A DNA stretch of 56,081 nt from Sphingobacterium sp. (GCA_022712315.1 JALAGS010000229.1:1-56081), one strand, 5' to 3'. Shown: positions 25,008-34,806, counted from the stretch's first letter. The notes: generated by a model not told the origin, from the sequence alone. Translations and numbers: made by a program.

Positions 25008-26231
25008 ATGTTAAATACTTCAAAAATAAAAAATGTCATTTCAATAATATGCGTGCTAATTAGCAATTTAGTAAATGGGCAAAAAATAACACATTATGAC
25101 GGAAGTGTATATTTAGATTCTCTAAAAATCATCAATGCATCTTTCAAGATTAAATATTTGAATACCGGAACCAATGATATTCAATTCTATATCAATAAAA
25201 ATTCAGACATAAAGAAACTCACTTATAGAAACAAAAGGATAAAATATAAGATATTAGAGGTCATAGAAGACTTAAAAAAGATTTCCATTCAAAACAGTTT
25301 TCCTTTGAAATTCGATCTGAATATTTCCTACTCATATCCGCTGGACAGAATTGAGAGTAAGATATTCGCATATAATCCCAATTGGATCGAATTGAGCCTT
25401 TACACAGGTTGGTTTCCGGTCAATATCGAAGATAAAAACTATTCGTATCGATTAGAGGTTAGTGTCCCGAAGAATTATGAAATCATCGGTAACGGTGACA
25501 TCAAAAAAGAGGGCCCGCATACGATAATCGTTAACAACGACAATCACTTTGACATACCTCTTGTACTATCCAAAAGATTCCAGCACTTCAAATCGTACAA
25601 TAATAAAATTAAATTTTTCTCAGTACAGCTTTCATCCGAAAAAATAAGAGAAATCAAAGAGTCATCTTCTGCAATGTACAATTTCTATCAAAGTAATTAC
25701 GGAAACAGTCTTACGGAAAGTTTAGTCGTTACCGTAAATCCCTTTGAGCACGATATGTCCTACGCAAGACGCGGATTCATTTCTTTGTCCTTGTTGGATG
25801 GATATGGCCTGATTGATAAAAAAGTGCTTGCTCATGAGATTGCACACTTATGGTGGCAGAATGCTAAAACAGGGGTATGGGAAGATTGGCTTAATGAATC
25901 TTTCGCCGAATATTCGACATTGAAATGGTTAGAAAAGACATTTTCACCCGAGATCTTTGCAAAACAATTGAGAAAATATCAAGAAGCCTATAAAAAGCCG
26001 ACCAAAATTTCTCAAACAACGACAGGAGATAGTAACTGGCATTCGATCGCTTATTATAAAGGGCCTTATATTCTATATCAATTGGAGAAAAATATAGGAG
26101 AAGAAAAAATGTTGACATTTATGAGAATGGTGCATAAAAACAAAATCTCAACGACGGAGAAACTTGTCGATGTATTAGTAGGATTTGCCGACGAAAGGGC
26201 AGTGAATCAATTCAGAAGCGAAATCTATTAA
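25008..26231 (+). CDS. M1-family-like zinc metallopeptidase, secreted
   Basis: A gluzincin peptidase of about 407 residues. The zinc motif is H276-E-I-A-H280, followed after 16 residues by E297 in NESFAEY, close to the M1 pattern (normally 18 residues). The GxMEN exopeptidase motif is not recognisable; SYARRGFISL stands in its place, so aminopeptidase activity is uncertain. Residues 1-24 form a signal peptide ending NLVNG. The ATG at 25008 is used, since the open frame begins at a TTG at 24966 that would put a charged stretch before the signal. The gene is more AT-rich and lysine/isoleucine-rich than its neighbours, suggesting recent acquisition. Confidence 0.82.
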   Translation: MLNTSKIKNVISIICVLISNLVNGQKITHYDGSVYLDSLKIINASFKIKYLNTGTNDIQFYINKNSDIKKLTYRNKRIKYKILEVIEDLKKISIQNSFPLKFDLNISYSYPLDRIESKIFAYNPNWIELSLYTGWFPVNIEDKNYSYRLEVSVPKNYEIIGNGDIKKEGPHTIIVNNDNHFDIPLVLSKRFQHFKSYNNKIKFFSVQLSSEKIREIKESSSAMYNFYQSNYGNSLTESLVVTVNPFEHDMSYARRGFISLSLLDGYGLIDKKVLAHEIAHLWWQNAKTGVWEDWLNESFAEYSTLKWLEKTFSPEIFAKQLRKYQEAYKKPTKISQTTTGDSNWHSIAYYKGPYILYQLEKNIGEEKMLTFMRMVHKNKISTTEKLVDVLVGFADERAVNQFRSEIY

Positions 26232-26292
26232 GGAATATATCTCGAATCTTTTATATAAAAGGCTAGGTATCTCCAAAAGAGAAATCGAACGC

Positions 26293-26317
26293 TAAAAAAG
26301 GGTGAAAGAGACCCTTT
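26293..26317 (-). terminator. Weak hairpin with minus-strand T run
   Basis: AAAGGGT (26297-26303) pairs with ACCCTTT (26311-26317); read on the minus strand it is followed by a T run. It may stop read-through past the tRNA or simply end the M1 peptidase message. Confidence 0.35.
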
Positions 26318-26427
26318 AAACCCGATTGTTTGAATACTTGGGCACCGAAGACTAGATACTTTATCCGAAACTTGCGAGCACGCAATGAACTTACTTTAAC
26401 AGCTTAGGTTATAGTTTTGTATGTGCA

Positions 26428-26464
26428 TAAAAAAGGAGACAACTTGAAAGAAGTATCTCCTTTT
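26428..26464 (-). terminator. Terminator of the tRNA-Arg transcript
   Basis: AAAAGGAGA (minus-strand 5' arm, 26464-26456) pairs with TCTCCTTTT (26439-26431), followed by T residues on the minus strand. It starts 2 bases after the tRNA 3' end. Confidence 0.8.
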
Positions 26465-26465
26465 G

Positions 26466-26537
26466 TGTCCCCGACGAGATTCGAACTCATATCGTCAGAA
26501 CCGGAATCTGAAATTCTATCCATTGAACTACGGGGAC
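26466..26537 (-). tRNA. tRNA-Arg (anticodon CCG)
   Basis: The minus strand folds into a full cloverleaf: acceptor GTCCCCG with CGGGGAC, anticodon stem TCAGA with TCTGA enclosing loop TTCCGGT (anticodon CCG), and a T loop TTCGAAT. The discriminator is A and the CCA end is not encoded. It reads CGG arginine codons. Confidence 0.92.
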
Positions 26538-26734
26538 GTGTCGCAAAGATATACTATTTTCTAGATCTTACAAATAATCTTTGCGATAAAATTCAATCTT
26601 TTAGCAGACTATTTTTTAGTCCTTTTATTGCCAGCATTTTGTGTTTAACATTCGCTAATACCGTATTTTTTTAAGCAGAAGCTAATGTTTTATATATGAA
26701 TGCTTAGCATCTGGCTGAAGGTATTTGCCGATAG

Positions 26735-28027
26735 TTACTGTTCCCTTTTATCCACCAGATAAATGGGTTTTCGGCTCAGCGGATTGTAAATTCTGCTGAT
26801 CAAAATTTCTTCACGTTCGAACTCTACATTGGGAATTACGCGCAGCTTCGCCTGAAAACTATCTTTAATTTCTTTTAATAACGTGCTGTTTTGTTGCTTG
26901 GCGGCGACTAAAATCCGGATGTCGTCTGTACCGACCGCAGTGCTGGATATCTCTATCTGATAATGTTCAATTTCTTGGTAACTCGCCAATACATCAAACA
27001 TAGCTGGCGGAAACAAGGTTGTCCCTTTATATTTAATCATCTGCTGTTTTCGGCCTTCGACAGGACCGATTCGATAGGAGTTTCTGCCACAGGTACATGG
27101 AGCAGCATGACGCCTGACCATATCGCCAGTCTGATAGCGCAATAGGGGCATCGCCTCTATTCCTAATGTCGTTACTACCAATTCACCCAGCTCGCCATCT
27201 GCTACCGCCTGACCCTTGTCGTCCAATATTTCGGTAATAATTAGGGCCGGATGTTGGTGACCTCCTGCGAATGCTTCACATTCTGTAAATGCCGAACTCA
27301 TTTCAGTAGAGGCATAGGTGGAGTAGAGGGCAATATTCCATTTTTCCTGAATTCGTTTTGCCAGCTGGTTATCCTGCAGTTCAGGAGTTCTGAGATTTTC
27401 ACCGATACAAATGGCGACCTTTACAGAGCTGCTGTTGTAGTCGATGTTATGTGCTTCGGCATAAGCAATCATTTTGAGCAAGAAGGATGGTACGACGACA
27501 AGAAACTTGGGTTTAAACTGCAGAATTGAGTCCCATTGCATCTGTGGTATTCCGGCTCCAATACGGAGTATTCCAGCTCCAATCTTGCGGAGTCCGAGAA
27601 AATAAGCCAAGCCAGCCATAAAACGACGGTCCAAGGTCGTCATAATTTGTACCCGATCGCCTTTTCTTATACCTACCCGCTCAAAAGAAATCATCTCATT
27701 ATAAGCCAAACGATCAAGATCGGCATCTGTCAATCCAAATACAACAGGGCTGCCCAAGGTGCCGGAAGTAGTTGAGAAGTCGATAATCTCCTCTTCGGGA
27801 ACACATAGAAAATCCCAGTTGAACTGTTGCAGCTGTTTCTTGGAAGTCGTCGGAAGAAGATGGAGGTCCTGAATACCGCGGATGCGCTGCAAATCAATGT
27901 CTTCTTGTTGAAAAAGACGTTTGTAGTAAGTTGAATGTGTATTCAAATAATTTAAAACATCGCTTAGCTTTTGGTCCTGAAAAAGCTTAATTTCTTCCAG
28001 ACTTGCTTGTTCTAGGGTTGGGATCAT
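26735..28027 (-). CDS. PaaK-like adenylate-forming ligase, candidate aryl-acid activator of the pigment cluster
   Basis: A phenylacetate-CoA-ligase-family enzyme of 430 residues. Motifs include the phosphate loop FSTTSGTLGSPVVFG (around 84-98), YSTYASTEM (adenine-binding), and LLRYQTGDMVRR, with a CTCG pair in the linker that resembles the zinc-binding cysteines of some family members. It is the last gene of the polyketide cluster and starts 4 bases inside the C45 gene. The inferred role is to activate 4-coumarate from the tyrosine ammonia lyase as CoA ester or acyl-adenylate for loading onto an ACP. Confidence 0.8.
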   Translation of the reverse strand: MIPTLEQASLEEIKLFQDQKLSDVLNYLNTHSTYYKRLFQQEDIDLQRIRGIQDLHLLPTTSKKQLQQFNWDFLCVPEEEIIDFSTTSGTLGSPVVFGLTDADLDRLAYNEMISFERVGIRKGDRVQIMTTLDRRFMAGLAYFLGLRKIGAGILRIGAGIPQMQWDSILQFKPKFLVVVPSFLLKMIAYAEAHNIDYNSSSVKVAICIGENLRTPELQDNQLAKRIQEKWNIALYSTYASTEMSSAFTECEAFAGGHQHPALIITEILDDKGQAVADGELGELVVTTLGIEAMPLLRYQTGDMVRRHAAPCTCGRNSYRIGPVEGRKQQMIKYKGTTLFPPAMFDVLASYQEIEHYQIEISSTAVGTDDIRILVAAKQQNSTLLKEIKDSFQAKLRVIPNVEFEREEILISRIYNPLSRKPIYLVDKREQ

Positions 28028-29688
28028 CGATTATCTCCTTTCTTCTCAATTTTATGGATATATGAAGTAATATTTTTGCGGTCAGTCAGTGTGGTCACTT
28101 CGCAAGAGTTGGCCTGCCGCAATTGCTTTAGTGCTTCCCCATAGCGTTTTTGTTCAAAGTAATACTTTCCTCTCTTATAATAGACTGCCCAAAACAGCGG
28201 ATTGAGCTTTTGATATGCTTGCCATTCTGATTCAGTAATCGTTTGATCTGATTTCAGCTTGTGGTCTATTACCCGATCTTGTTTACGGTAGTCCTCATAA
28301 TCGCGATAGGCTTTACTCGTTAAAAACGCATCCTGTGGAATATTTAATGCCGTATTGGCCAATGAATACGCTGCCCGATGTGTATTGGTGGCAAAGATCT
28401 TATTGAGGTCATAACAGACAAATTCCCCAAGCTGATAGGGATTGGCAGAGACCCATACAAGGCGTTTTTTCGGCTGGAAAATGATTCCGTGATGAGCCAA
28501 TAACTGATTTAAGGCCTTTTCATTGCCATAGCCGATTTCTTTATTTTTTAATCCGTTGCGATCTCTCAGTATAGCCGCAACTTTAGGAGCTGTAAGTTTA
28601 TCCTGTTGTTGCAATTGCTCAGTCAGCAGTTCGTATCGATAGGCACTGTGACTTTCTTCAATCTGCTTTTGGTTGCGCTTATCCGACCGATAGGCGTTAC
28701 TCTGAAAATGATTTGTACATAGTAGATAATTTGCATTGTCCGATTCAAATACATCAAAATTATGGGGTGACATTTCGATCAAAATGGCGCGGTCTTCCGC
28801 TGCGGAGCCGATCATCAGTGATTCTGAAATGAAAATGGGGTGTTTTTTTGCAATGGCAATGGCCTCCTTAAAATTGCGGGCATACTGAAGTATTTCTCGG
28901 GCAACAATAGATATGGGCGTTTTTGCAGACCAGGGAATAGACGATTTTCCCGCATTGAGGGTAACTGTCAGGCCAGCACTGTTCATGCCAGAGACGACAC
29001 CGATCATGCCAGCCCAGCCCACGGAGAGAAATGAATAACCGGAGTCGGGTTTCACAATAGTAATTAATTTATTGTGACTAAAATCGTCGCCCGCATAAAA
29101 GTCAAAATTTCGGCCGATAATGAGCTCGCCATCTGCCGATTTCGATCCCCATGCCGCCAAGGAAGAACAGCCAACCAAAGCAAGGTCCTGAAAGGCGTGG
29201 CCTAAGTCATGGGCCCCATGAAGAAAAAGATTCCGTTGATAGGGATCCATAAGGGAGTCGTAGCGGGGTGAAGCATACCGTGACAATCCAAAAATCTCCT
29301 CTCTATATGCTAAGGGAATATATTTATGGATGTTCCGGTTATACATCTTCGTCAATCGCATCATCCATCTCTGCTTGCGCTCAGAAGGGATAAACTCTTG
29401 GATCTTAGTGAAAAAAGCCCGCTCCTGGTAGGCATATAGGGACTTGGTCAGTATACCTGTTTTTAAACCGATTTCCATTGGATTGCCACCAACATACAGT
29501 TCCCATAAACCTTGCGCATTATGGAACAGAAAACTACTATCTATTGAAAGATAATTGTCCGTTGAATCAGCCAGCTTTAACTTCGGCATCTCTAGCTGCT
29601 CAAATCTAGCTTTTTCCTTTAGGGCACCGTTCAGTGCACAGGAGCTAAACAGTGATGCTATCCAGATCGCCAGCCAATACGTTTTCAT
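28024..29688 (-). CDS. C45-type Ntn-hydrolase lipoprotein (acyl-CoA:6-APA acyltransferase-like)
   Basis: An N-terminal-nucleophile amidohydrolase/acyltransferase of about 554 residues. A lipoprotein signal ends at LFSSC (C17). The nucleophile is C174 in LVGCSSLAAW, followed by GRNFDFYAGDD and, further on, MNSAGLTVTLNAG, the family pattern. In relatives autocleavage before that cysteine frees the active residue. The C-terminal part has one TPR-like repeat (WAVYYKRGKYYFEQKRYGEA). The chosen ATG opens the lipoprotein signal and overlaps the flavoenzyme gene by 44 bases. In this cluster it may form or cleave an amide or ester linking the polyene to a head group outside the cytoplasm; this is inference. 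Confidence 0.78.
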   Translation of the reverse strand: MKTYWLAIWIASLFSSCALNGALKEKARFEQLEMPKLKLADSTDNYLSIDSSFLFHNAQGLWELYVGGNPMEIGLKTGILTKSLYAYQERAFFTKIQEFIPSERKQRWMMRLTKMYNRNIHKYIPLAYREEIFGLSRYASPRYDSLMDPYQRNLFLHGAHDLGHAFQDLALVGCSSLAAWGSKSADGELIIGRNFDFYAGDDFSHNKLITIVKPDSGYSFLSVGWAGMIGVVSGMNSAGLTVTLNAGKSSIPWSAKTPISIVAREILQYARNFKEAIAIAKKHPIFISESLMIGSAAEDRAILIEMSPHNFDVFESDNANYLLCTNHFQSNAYRSDKRNQKQIEESHSAYRYELLTEQLQQQDKLTAPKVAAILRDRNGLKNKEIGYGNEKALNQLLAHHGIIFQPKKRLVWVSANPYQLGEFVCYDLNKIFATNTHRAAYSLANTALNIPQDAFLTSKAYRDYEDYRKQDRVIDHKLKSDQTITESEWQAYQKLNPLFWAVYYKRGKYYFEQKRYGEALKQLRQANSCEVTTLTDRKNITSYIHKIEKKGDNR

Positions 29689-31186
29689 CATTCTCTTTAA
29701 ATAGATCATCTTCAAATTCTTTTCCAAGCATCATTAAGCAGCAGGAGAAGGCTGTAATTGTAACACCCAATACGCCATGCATTTTGACATTCTGACCTGT
29801 CAGAAATAAATTCTTGACTTTTGTCTTCGTGGAAATTAAACTATTCAGTGGATGCTTATATTCTTTTAGATACCCATACATGTTACCATCTTCAGCACCT
29901 ATAAAATCACGGTAGCTTAGTGGACTGGAGGTATGAATAGAGCGGGTAGCAGCTTTAATATTCGGAAACAACCGTTGGAGTTCTTCGATAATTTCCGTTG
30001 CTTTCGCAGCTTTAAAAGCTTCATACGCTTCACCACGGCTACTTAACCGCTGGATAATGGATCGGTTGAAAGACTCATTCCATTCCTGCACTTCGCCTGC
30101 GGTCATGTAGCACATCACCGTCATTGTGCTGCAATAGTCCTGATTTTCACCGTTGCAGCTCATGGAAATAACCAAAGGAGATTGATCCTGATCATACCAA
30201 ACTGACGCTATATTTTTATAATGGTAAATATTATAATTTTGATAGGGGATATAACCTTCTTTACAAACAATATAAACAGAAAAAACTGAAGGGCTTAGCG
30301 GTAGTCCTTTTATTCGCTTGACATAGGCTTGTTTTTGAAATCTTTCAGGGAGCATAGCAAAAGTATGCTGGAGATTGATATTCGAAACAAATTCCTTTGC
30401 ATAGATCAGCTGCTGGTCATCGGTACGCACTGCTTTGATCAGTTGATCATCCATTTCTACAGCAATGACCTCCTTATTTTTGACGATGTCGCCACCGTAT
30501 TTTCGCAATTGGCGGATCAATAACTTGGCAATTTGGCTCCCGCCATTTACACAGCGCCAAGCGGATTGAATATAGGAGTTGATGGTCAGGGCATGGACAT
30601 AGAGCGGTGTGCTTTCCTCTTTTGCGACATAAAGGAAGTTAGATCCGACCAGTACGGCTTTAAGAAGCTCATTATCCGTTAAGTCGTCTAGAAAAGATTT
30701 TAATGATATTCCCAAAACAGCTTCATTGAAACCAAAACTTTTGCGAAGATTATACATGGGAAATGAATTACAGATTTCCTGTATCTTCTCACAATATGCA
30801 GTTAATGCTTGTTTTTCCGCTGGAAAATAAGGAAGCAATTGACCGATAAAATTCTCATACCCTTGCGCATGGGGGTAATTGATGGGATTTCCTTCAAATG
30901 AAATCCGATCATATTCGTCAAGGCCCATGCGTTGGATCGATAGATCTTTCATAATCCCCAGATAGTCGAAATATTTATACAGATTTTCGCCTTCAGCTAA
31001 GCCCCCGATATAATGAACACCTGTGTCTAAGATCTCCTTGTCACGTACAAAAGTCTGTAAATTGCCCCCGTATTGATTGTTTTTTTCAATCACACAAACT
31101 TTGCGTCCAAATTTGGCAAGAAGAACTGCGGTAACCAGACCTCCGAGCCCGGAACCGATAATGACACTATCGTAGACCTTATCCAT
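29645..31186 (-). CDS. CrtI/phytoene-desaturase-like FAD oxidoreductase
   Basis: A 513-residue flavoenzyme with the FAD motif VIIGSGLGGLVTAVLLAKFG (8-27), then VCVIEKNNQYGGNLQTF, and a C-terminal FLTGQNVKMHGVLGVT segment that closes the dinucleotide site, as in phytoene desaturases and retinol saturases. It overlaps the MMPL-fusion gene by 8 bases. No phytoene synthase or other carotenoid gene is in the window, so it probably acts on the polyene: saturating, desaturating or isomerising it. The reaction is not determined. Confidence 0.82.
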   Translation of the reverse strand: MDKVYDSVIIGSGLGGLVTAVLLAKFGRKVCVIEKNNQYGGNLQTFVRDKEILDTGVHYIGGLAEGENLYKYFDYLGIMKDLSIQRMGLDEYDRISFEGNPINYPHAQGYENFIGQLLPYFPAEKQALTAYCEKIQEICNSFPMYNLRKSFGFNEAVLGISLKSFLDDLTDNELLKAVLVGSNFLYVAKEESTPLYVHALTINSYIQSAWRCVNGGSQIAKLLIRQLRKYGGDIVKNKEVIAVEMDDQLIKAVRTDDQQLIYAKEFVSNINLQHTFAMLPERFQKQAYVKRIKGLPLSPSVFSVYIVCKEGYIPYQNYNIYHYKNIASVWYDQDQSPLVISMSCNGENQDYCSTMTVMCYMTAGEVQEWNESFNRSIIQRLSSRGEAYEAFKAAKATEIIEELQRLFPNIKAATRSIHTSSPLSYRDFIGAEDGNMYGYLKEYKHPLNSLISTKTKVKNLFLTGQNVKMHGVLGVTITAFSCCLMMLGKEFEDDLFKENDENVLAGDLDSITV

Positions 31187-34100
31187 TCATTCTTCTTTTT
31201 AATACACAACTGTATTGATCGTTAAATACTTCTTCAAAACCAATATAACTGGGTTTTTCTACAAAATCATAACATACAATAGTATGTATTGAATCGGTAA
31301 TTTCAAAGTTTTGATCGTTACTGCCCCAGACAACTACATCAAAACGCAATGTGTTTTCTGGCAGATGATTCAGATAGGTCAATTTACGTTTTTGTTTTAG
31401 ATACGTATTGGCCGCAATCGCACGTTTTTCGGGGTCGTGGATAAATGTTTCTACCCGTCGCTGTGCCTGTTGCAACGTCAACAAAAATTCAATATGACCG
31501 TAATTGTCTCCAATATGCAAAATTTTTGCATTTGCTGCAATGAAATTATTCCATGCGGCATACGACGACTGATGAAGATCAAATTCGTTTAAGCTCAATT
31601 TTTCGATTTCCGTTTCTTTATACCGATAGTTTAAGCTTAGTTTTTGTCTAAAATAAGCTGGGCCTTCAAACTGCTTTCTGATTTCGGCAAATTGTTGTTT
31701 GAATAATCCGCTGATAGCTTTACAGCGTGCTGAGTAGCTGTCTCCAAATCGCCGGTCATTCGGTCGTATTCTTTCACCGATGACTGTATTGAGCGTTCCA
31801 TCATAAATGATAAAATCCCCTTTTGGACAGACATCAGCAGCTCCGTGTATATAGATTGGGAGGATATCCAATTGCAGTTGTTCTGCAATATAAAATGCTC
31901 CTTTGTGAAACCGCTGGACATCATTTGTTGCCGACCGCGTTCCTTCAGGAAAAATCGCAATCGAATACCCTGCATCGATACGTTGCTTTAATCTATTTTT
32001 AGATTTTTCTAAATCGTCGTCGAGCATTAAAAAGCCTGCACGTCTGACGACACGGCCAAAAACAGGAGACTTGTAGACCCATTCATTCGTAACAAATATG
32101 CATTTTGGCAATAGACGCCCAATAAGAAGCGTATCTAATAACGAATTGTGATTGGCTATAATAATCGCGGGTTTTTTGAAGTCTTCACTGTGCGGCTTGA
32201 ATTGCTGTTTCTTGACAAAAGGGTTGGATCTTAATACAGAGTCACCAAAACGGGACATGACTCGTGTCATCCAAGCTCTGTTAGAGATCAAACTAAAGAG
32301 AAGACCTGAAAGCATACTTCCGATGATATAGTAGCTAAAGGAAAACGCTGAAATCAAGCGCAGGCGCAAAGTCAACGGAGATAAACCTCGGGAAGGTCTG
32401 CGGCGAAATACAAATCTAAAAACGAGCGGGTAAAGAACAAAAGTATTTAAAACAGCCGCTGTAACACCGAGCAGGGAAACTGCTGAAATGGATTTTAAAG
32501 CGGGATGTTTAGCGAAGATCAAGGCGCCGATGGCTAAGATTGTCGTTAATACCGCAAGGAGGATAGAGGTACGGTACGTTGGCATTTCATCCTTGCCTGT
32601 GCTGTATTCTTTTTGTAGGGCCGCGGTCATAAAGATCGCAAAATCTACCCCGTGACTGAATACGAGTGTGCAGACAATGGTGCTGAAAATATTGAATTCA
32701 AGATTAAATAACCCCATTAAGCCGCCTGTAACTAAACCCGTCAACACAATAGGCACCATGCTTATCAATGTCAGCTCGATCCGGCGGAATGACAGCCAAA
32801 GAATAACAAATATGGCTACAAAGCTGTAATTAATCAAGGTGTTAAAGTCGTTGACGAGCTGGCCCAAAAAGGTTTCATTCATTTCTTTGCGATCAATGAC
32901 GATCGTACTTTTCGCATTAAACTGTCCAATCAATTTTTCCCGGTCTTCTTCCGAAGTTTTTACAATGGTATTTGTGGTAAAAAAACCATCTTTTGAACTC
33001 AGGTATTCCGCGAGCATACCTTGGTTGAGTTTGCGATAATCATCCAGTGAGGCTGTTGAAAATTTCTGATCCAGGAGTGTGAAAAATGCTTGATAAGCAT
33101 CAGGTTTAAAGCCAAAAGCAGCACTACAACGGATAAGATTCTCCCGGATTTCCTTTTTACGTATCTCAGTCCAAAAGGAATTCCATTGGGCAATTTTAGT
33201 CTCCTGATCCTTTTTTGATAAGACGATTTCGCCGATGGAATTGACAGCGATGACGCTTGTATCCTGTTGTAACTTGCGATATAATATTGAATTATCTGAA
33301 AGAACCTGGTCAATATTACTACCGTAATTGATCAGAAATAGAGACTTATTTTGCTGTTGTGTTGAATTTTCAAGTTTGTGTTCCGCTTCCTGTAATTCTT
33401 TTGGGAAGAAATTCAGCGCAGACAGATCTTTGTTGAATCCTACTTTCCAAAAAGTAAATAAGCTCACAGCTAACAGTAAATAACTAAATAGCTGTAAAGG
33501 TTTATACCGTTCAAAACTGAAGTCGGAAATCCGATCGATCAGATGATTTTTATCATCCAGCGTCTTTATATTTGGTTTATAGATATGCGGTATAAGGATC
33601 AATGAGAAGATTCCCGAGAATAGGATGGCAATAAAAGCAAATATTCCCAAATCTTTTAAGGCTTCCGAATTGATGAAGAGCAGGCAAAGAAAAGAGACTG
33701 CTGTCGTACCTGCGCTCATCAGAATCGGCTTGGTGATTTCTTTATACAGGTGTCTGATATCTTGGGTCTGCTTGAAATGCGTCATGATATGCAGAGCATA
33801 GTCTATGGTGATACCGATTAAAACTGCAGCAATAGAGATTGAGATGGCTGATATGGTGCCACGCAGAAAATATAAAAATGCCAGTGCGAGCAAAGCTCCA
33901 AAAATTGAGGGAATAAAGATAATGACCGGAATTTGTATCTTCTTATAGAATAGGATCAAAATGAGCATCAATAAACTCATCGAAATGAATATAGTCGTTT
34001 GAATGTCCGTTTTGATCTGCTTGGCATTGGCTACGGCAACTAAGGATGCTCCAAAGTAACTGATTTTGGATTTGTTTAGGAAGCGCTTGTTTAACTCGCT

Positions 34101-34805
34101 TTTCATCTGTTCAAGCCTGCCCGCAAAAATCGCATTATGCTCAGTCTCCGAACCCGAATATTTGGGATTAATAAACAAGAGCAGTTTGCTTGAATCTTTT
34201 GTAATAATGTAACCATTGTAAAGTTGAAAGTCACCGGCAATACTGAGCTTTTGGAATTTTTTAAGCGCCATAAAACCGATTCCCAAGGGATCCCGCTGTA
34301 TAAAAGATTTTGCAACGATACTCGTAGGTGAAATTAATGCGGCATAATTGGCTTCGACTGTTTGCGCGATACTGTCAACTGGGAGGCGATCCGCTATGGA
34401 CCTGTAATCATTCTGGTCCAATAGTGTGGGTAATTGCTGGTATACAAACTGCATGGTACTTTCCATCTCCTCATCGCTGATTTGCCCTTGTATGCTCTGG
34501 TAGTAGGGGGCAAGTGATACGATGCTATCTGAAAAGGAATTGGCCATTTCAACCATATCGTCAATTGTAGCAGCCTTTTCCCGTTCGATAATGACACTTA
34601 TTTTATCGGAAAATTTAAGCTGTGCCAATATTTTGGCCATCTCATTTGTTCGCTCGTTTTGAGGTATAATCCGAGTAATGTCTTCTTCAAACTTTAGTTT
34701 TAGCGCGAAATAGCCTGTTGCAGCCAAAAAGAGCAGGGCAACTAACCAGACGATATAAGGTTTCTTCTTGAAAAATAGATAAAGCTGATAGAAATAGTGC
34801 TGCAT
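31179..34805 (-). CDS. Fusion protein: MMPL/RND exporter + PlsC acyltransferase + methyltransferase-like domain
   Basis: A 1208-residue three-part membrane protein. Residues 1-about 790 form an MMPL/RND exporter with two sets of membrane helices and two large periplasmic loops. Around 860-1060 lies a lysophospholipid acyltransferase domain with NHNSLLD (H886, D891) and FPEGTRS (952-958). The last 120 residues resemble a class I methyltransferase Rossmann fold (AKILHIGDNYGH and later RFDVVVWG), though it looks degenerate. It begins one base after the GT2-DUF2062 stop and overlaps the next gene by 8. The layout suggests acylation and transport of the aryl polyene by one polypeptide. Confidence 0.85.
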   Translation of the reverse strand: MQHYFYQLYLFFKKKPYIVWLVALLFLAATGYFALKLKFEEDITRIIPQNERTNEMAKILAQLKFSDKISVIIEREKAATIDDMVEMANSFSDSIVSLAPYYQSIQGQISDEEMESTMQFVYQQLPTLLDQNDYRSIADRLPVDSIAQTVEANYAALISPTSIVAKSFIQRDPLGIGFMALKKFQKLSIAGDFQLYNGYIITKDSSKLLLFINPKYSGSETEHNAIFAGRLEQMKSELNKRFLNKSKISYFGASLVAVANAKQIKTDIQTTIFISMSLLMLILILFYKKIQIPVIIFIPSIFGALLALAFLYFLRGTISAISISIAAVLIGITIDYALHIMTHFKQTQDIRHLYKEITKPILMSAGTTAVSFLCLLFINSEALKDLGIFAFIAILFSGIFSLILIPHIYKPNIKTLDDKNHLIDRISDFSFERYKPLQLFSYLLLAVSLFTFWKVGFNKDLSALNFFPKELQEAEHKLENSTQQQNKSLFLINYGSNIDQVLSDNSILYRKLQQDTSVIAVNSIGEIVLSKKDQETKIAQWNSFWTEIRKKEIRENLIRCSAAFGFKPDAYQAFFTLLDQKFSTASLDDYRKLNQGMLAEYLSSKDGFFTTNTIVKTSEEDREKLIGQFNAKSTIVIDRKEMNETFLGQLVNDFNTLINYSFVAIFVILWLSFRRIELTLISMVPIVLTGLVTGGLMGLFNLEFNIFSTIVCTLVFSHGVDFAIFMTAALQKEYSTGKDEMPTYRTSILLAVLTTILAIGALIFAKHPALKSISAVSLLGVTAAVLNTFVLYPLVFRFVFRRRPSRGLSPLTLRLRLISAFSFSYYIIGSMLSGLLFSLISNRAWMTRVMSRFGDSVLRSNPFVKKQQFKPHSEDFKKPAIIIANHNSLLDTLLIGRLLPKCIFVTNEWVYKSPVFGRVVRRAGFLMLDDDLEKSKNRLKQRIDAGYSIAIFPEGTRSATNDVQRFHKGAFYIAEQLQLDILPIYIHGAADVCPKGDFIIYDGTLNTVIGERIRPNDRRFGDSYSARCKAISGLFKQQFAEIRKQFEGPAYFRQKLSLNYRYKETEIEKLSLNEFDLHQSSYAAWNNFIAANAKILHIGDNYGHIEFLLTLQQAQRRVETFIHDPEKRAIAANTYLKQKRKLTYLNHLPENTLRFDVVVWGSNDQNFEITDSIHTIVCYDFVEKPSYIGFEEVFNDQYSCVLKRRMNG

Positions 34806-34806
34806 A

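Noticed and set aside
26417..26674. Plus-strand reading frame of 85 codons
   Set aside because: It runs straight through the tRNA-Arg gene and its terminator and has no domain.
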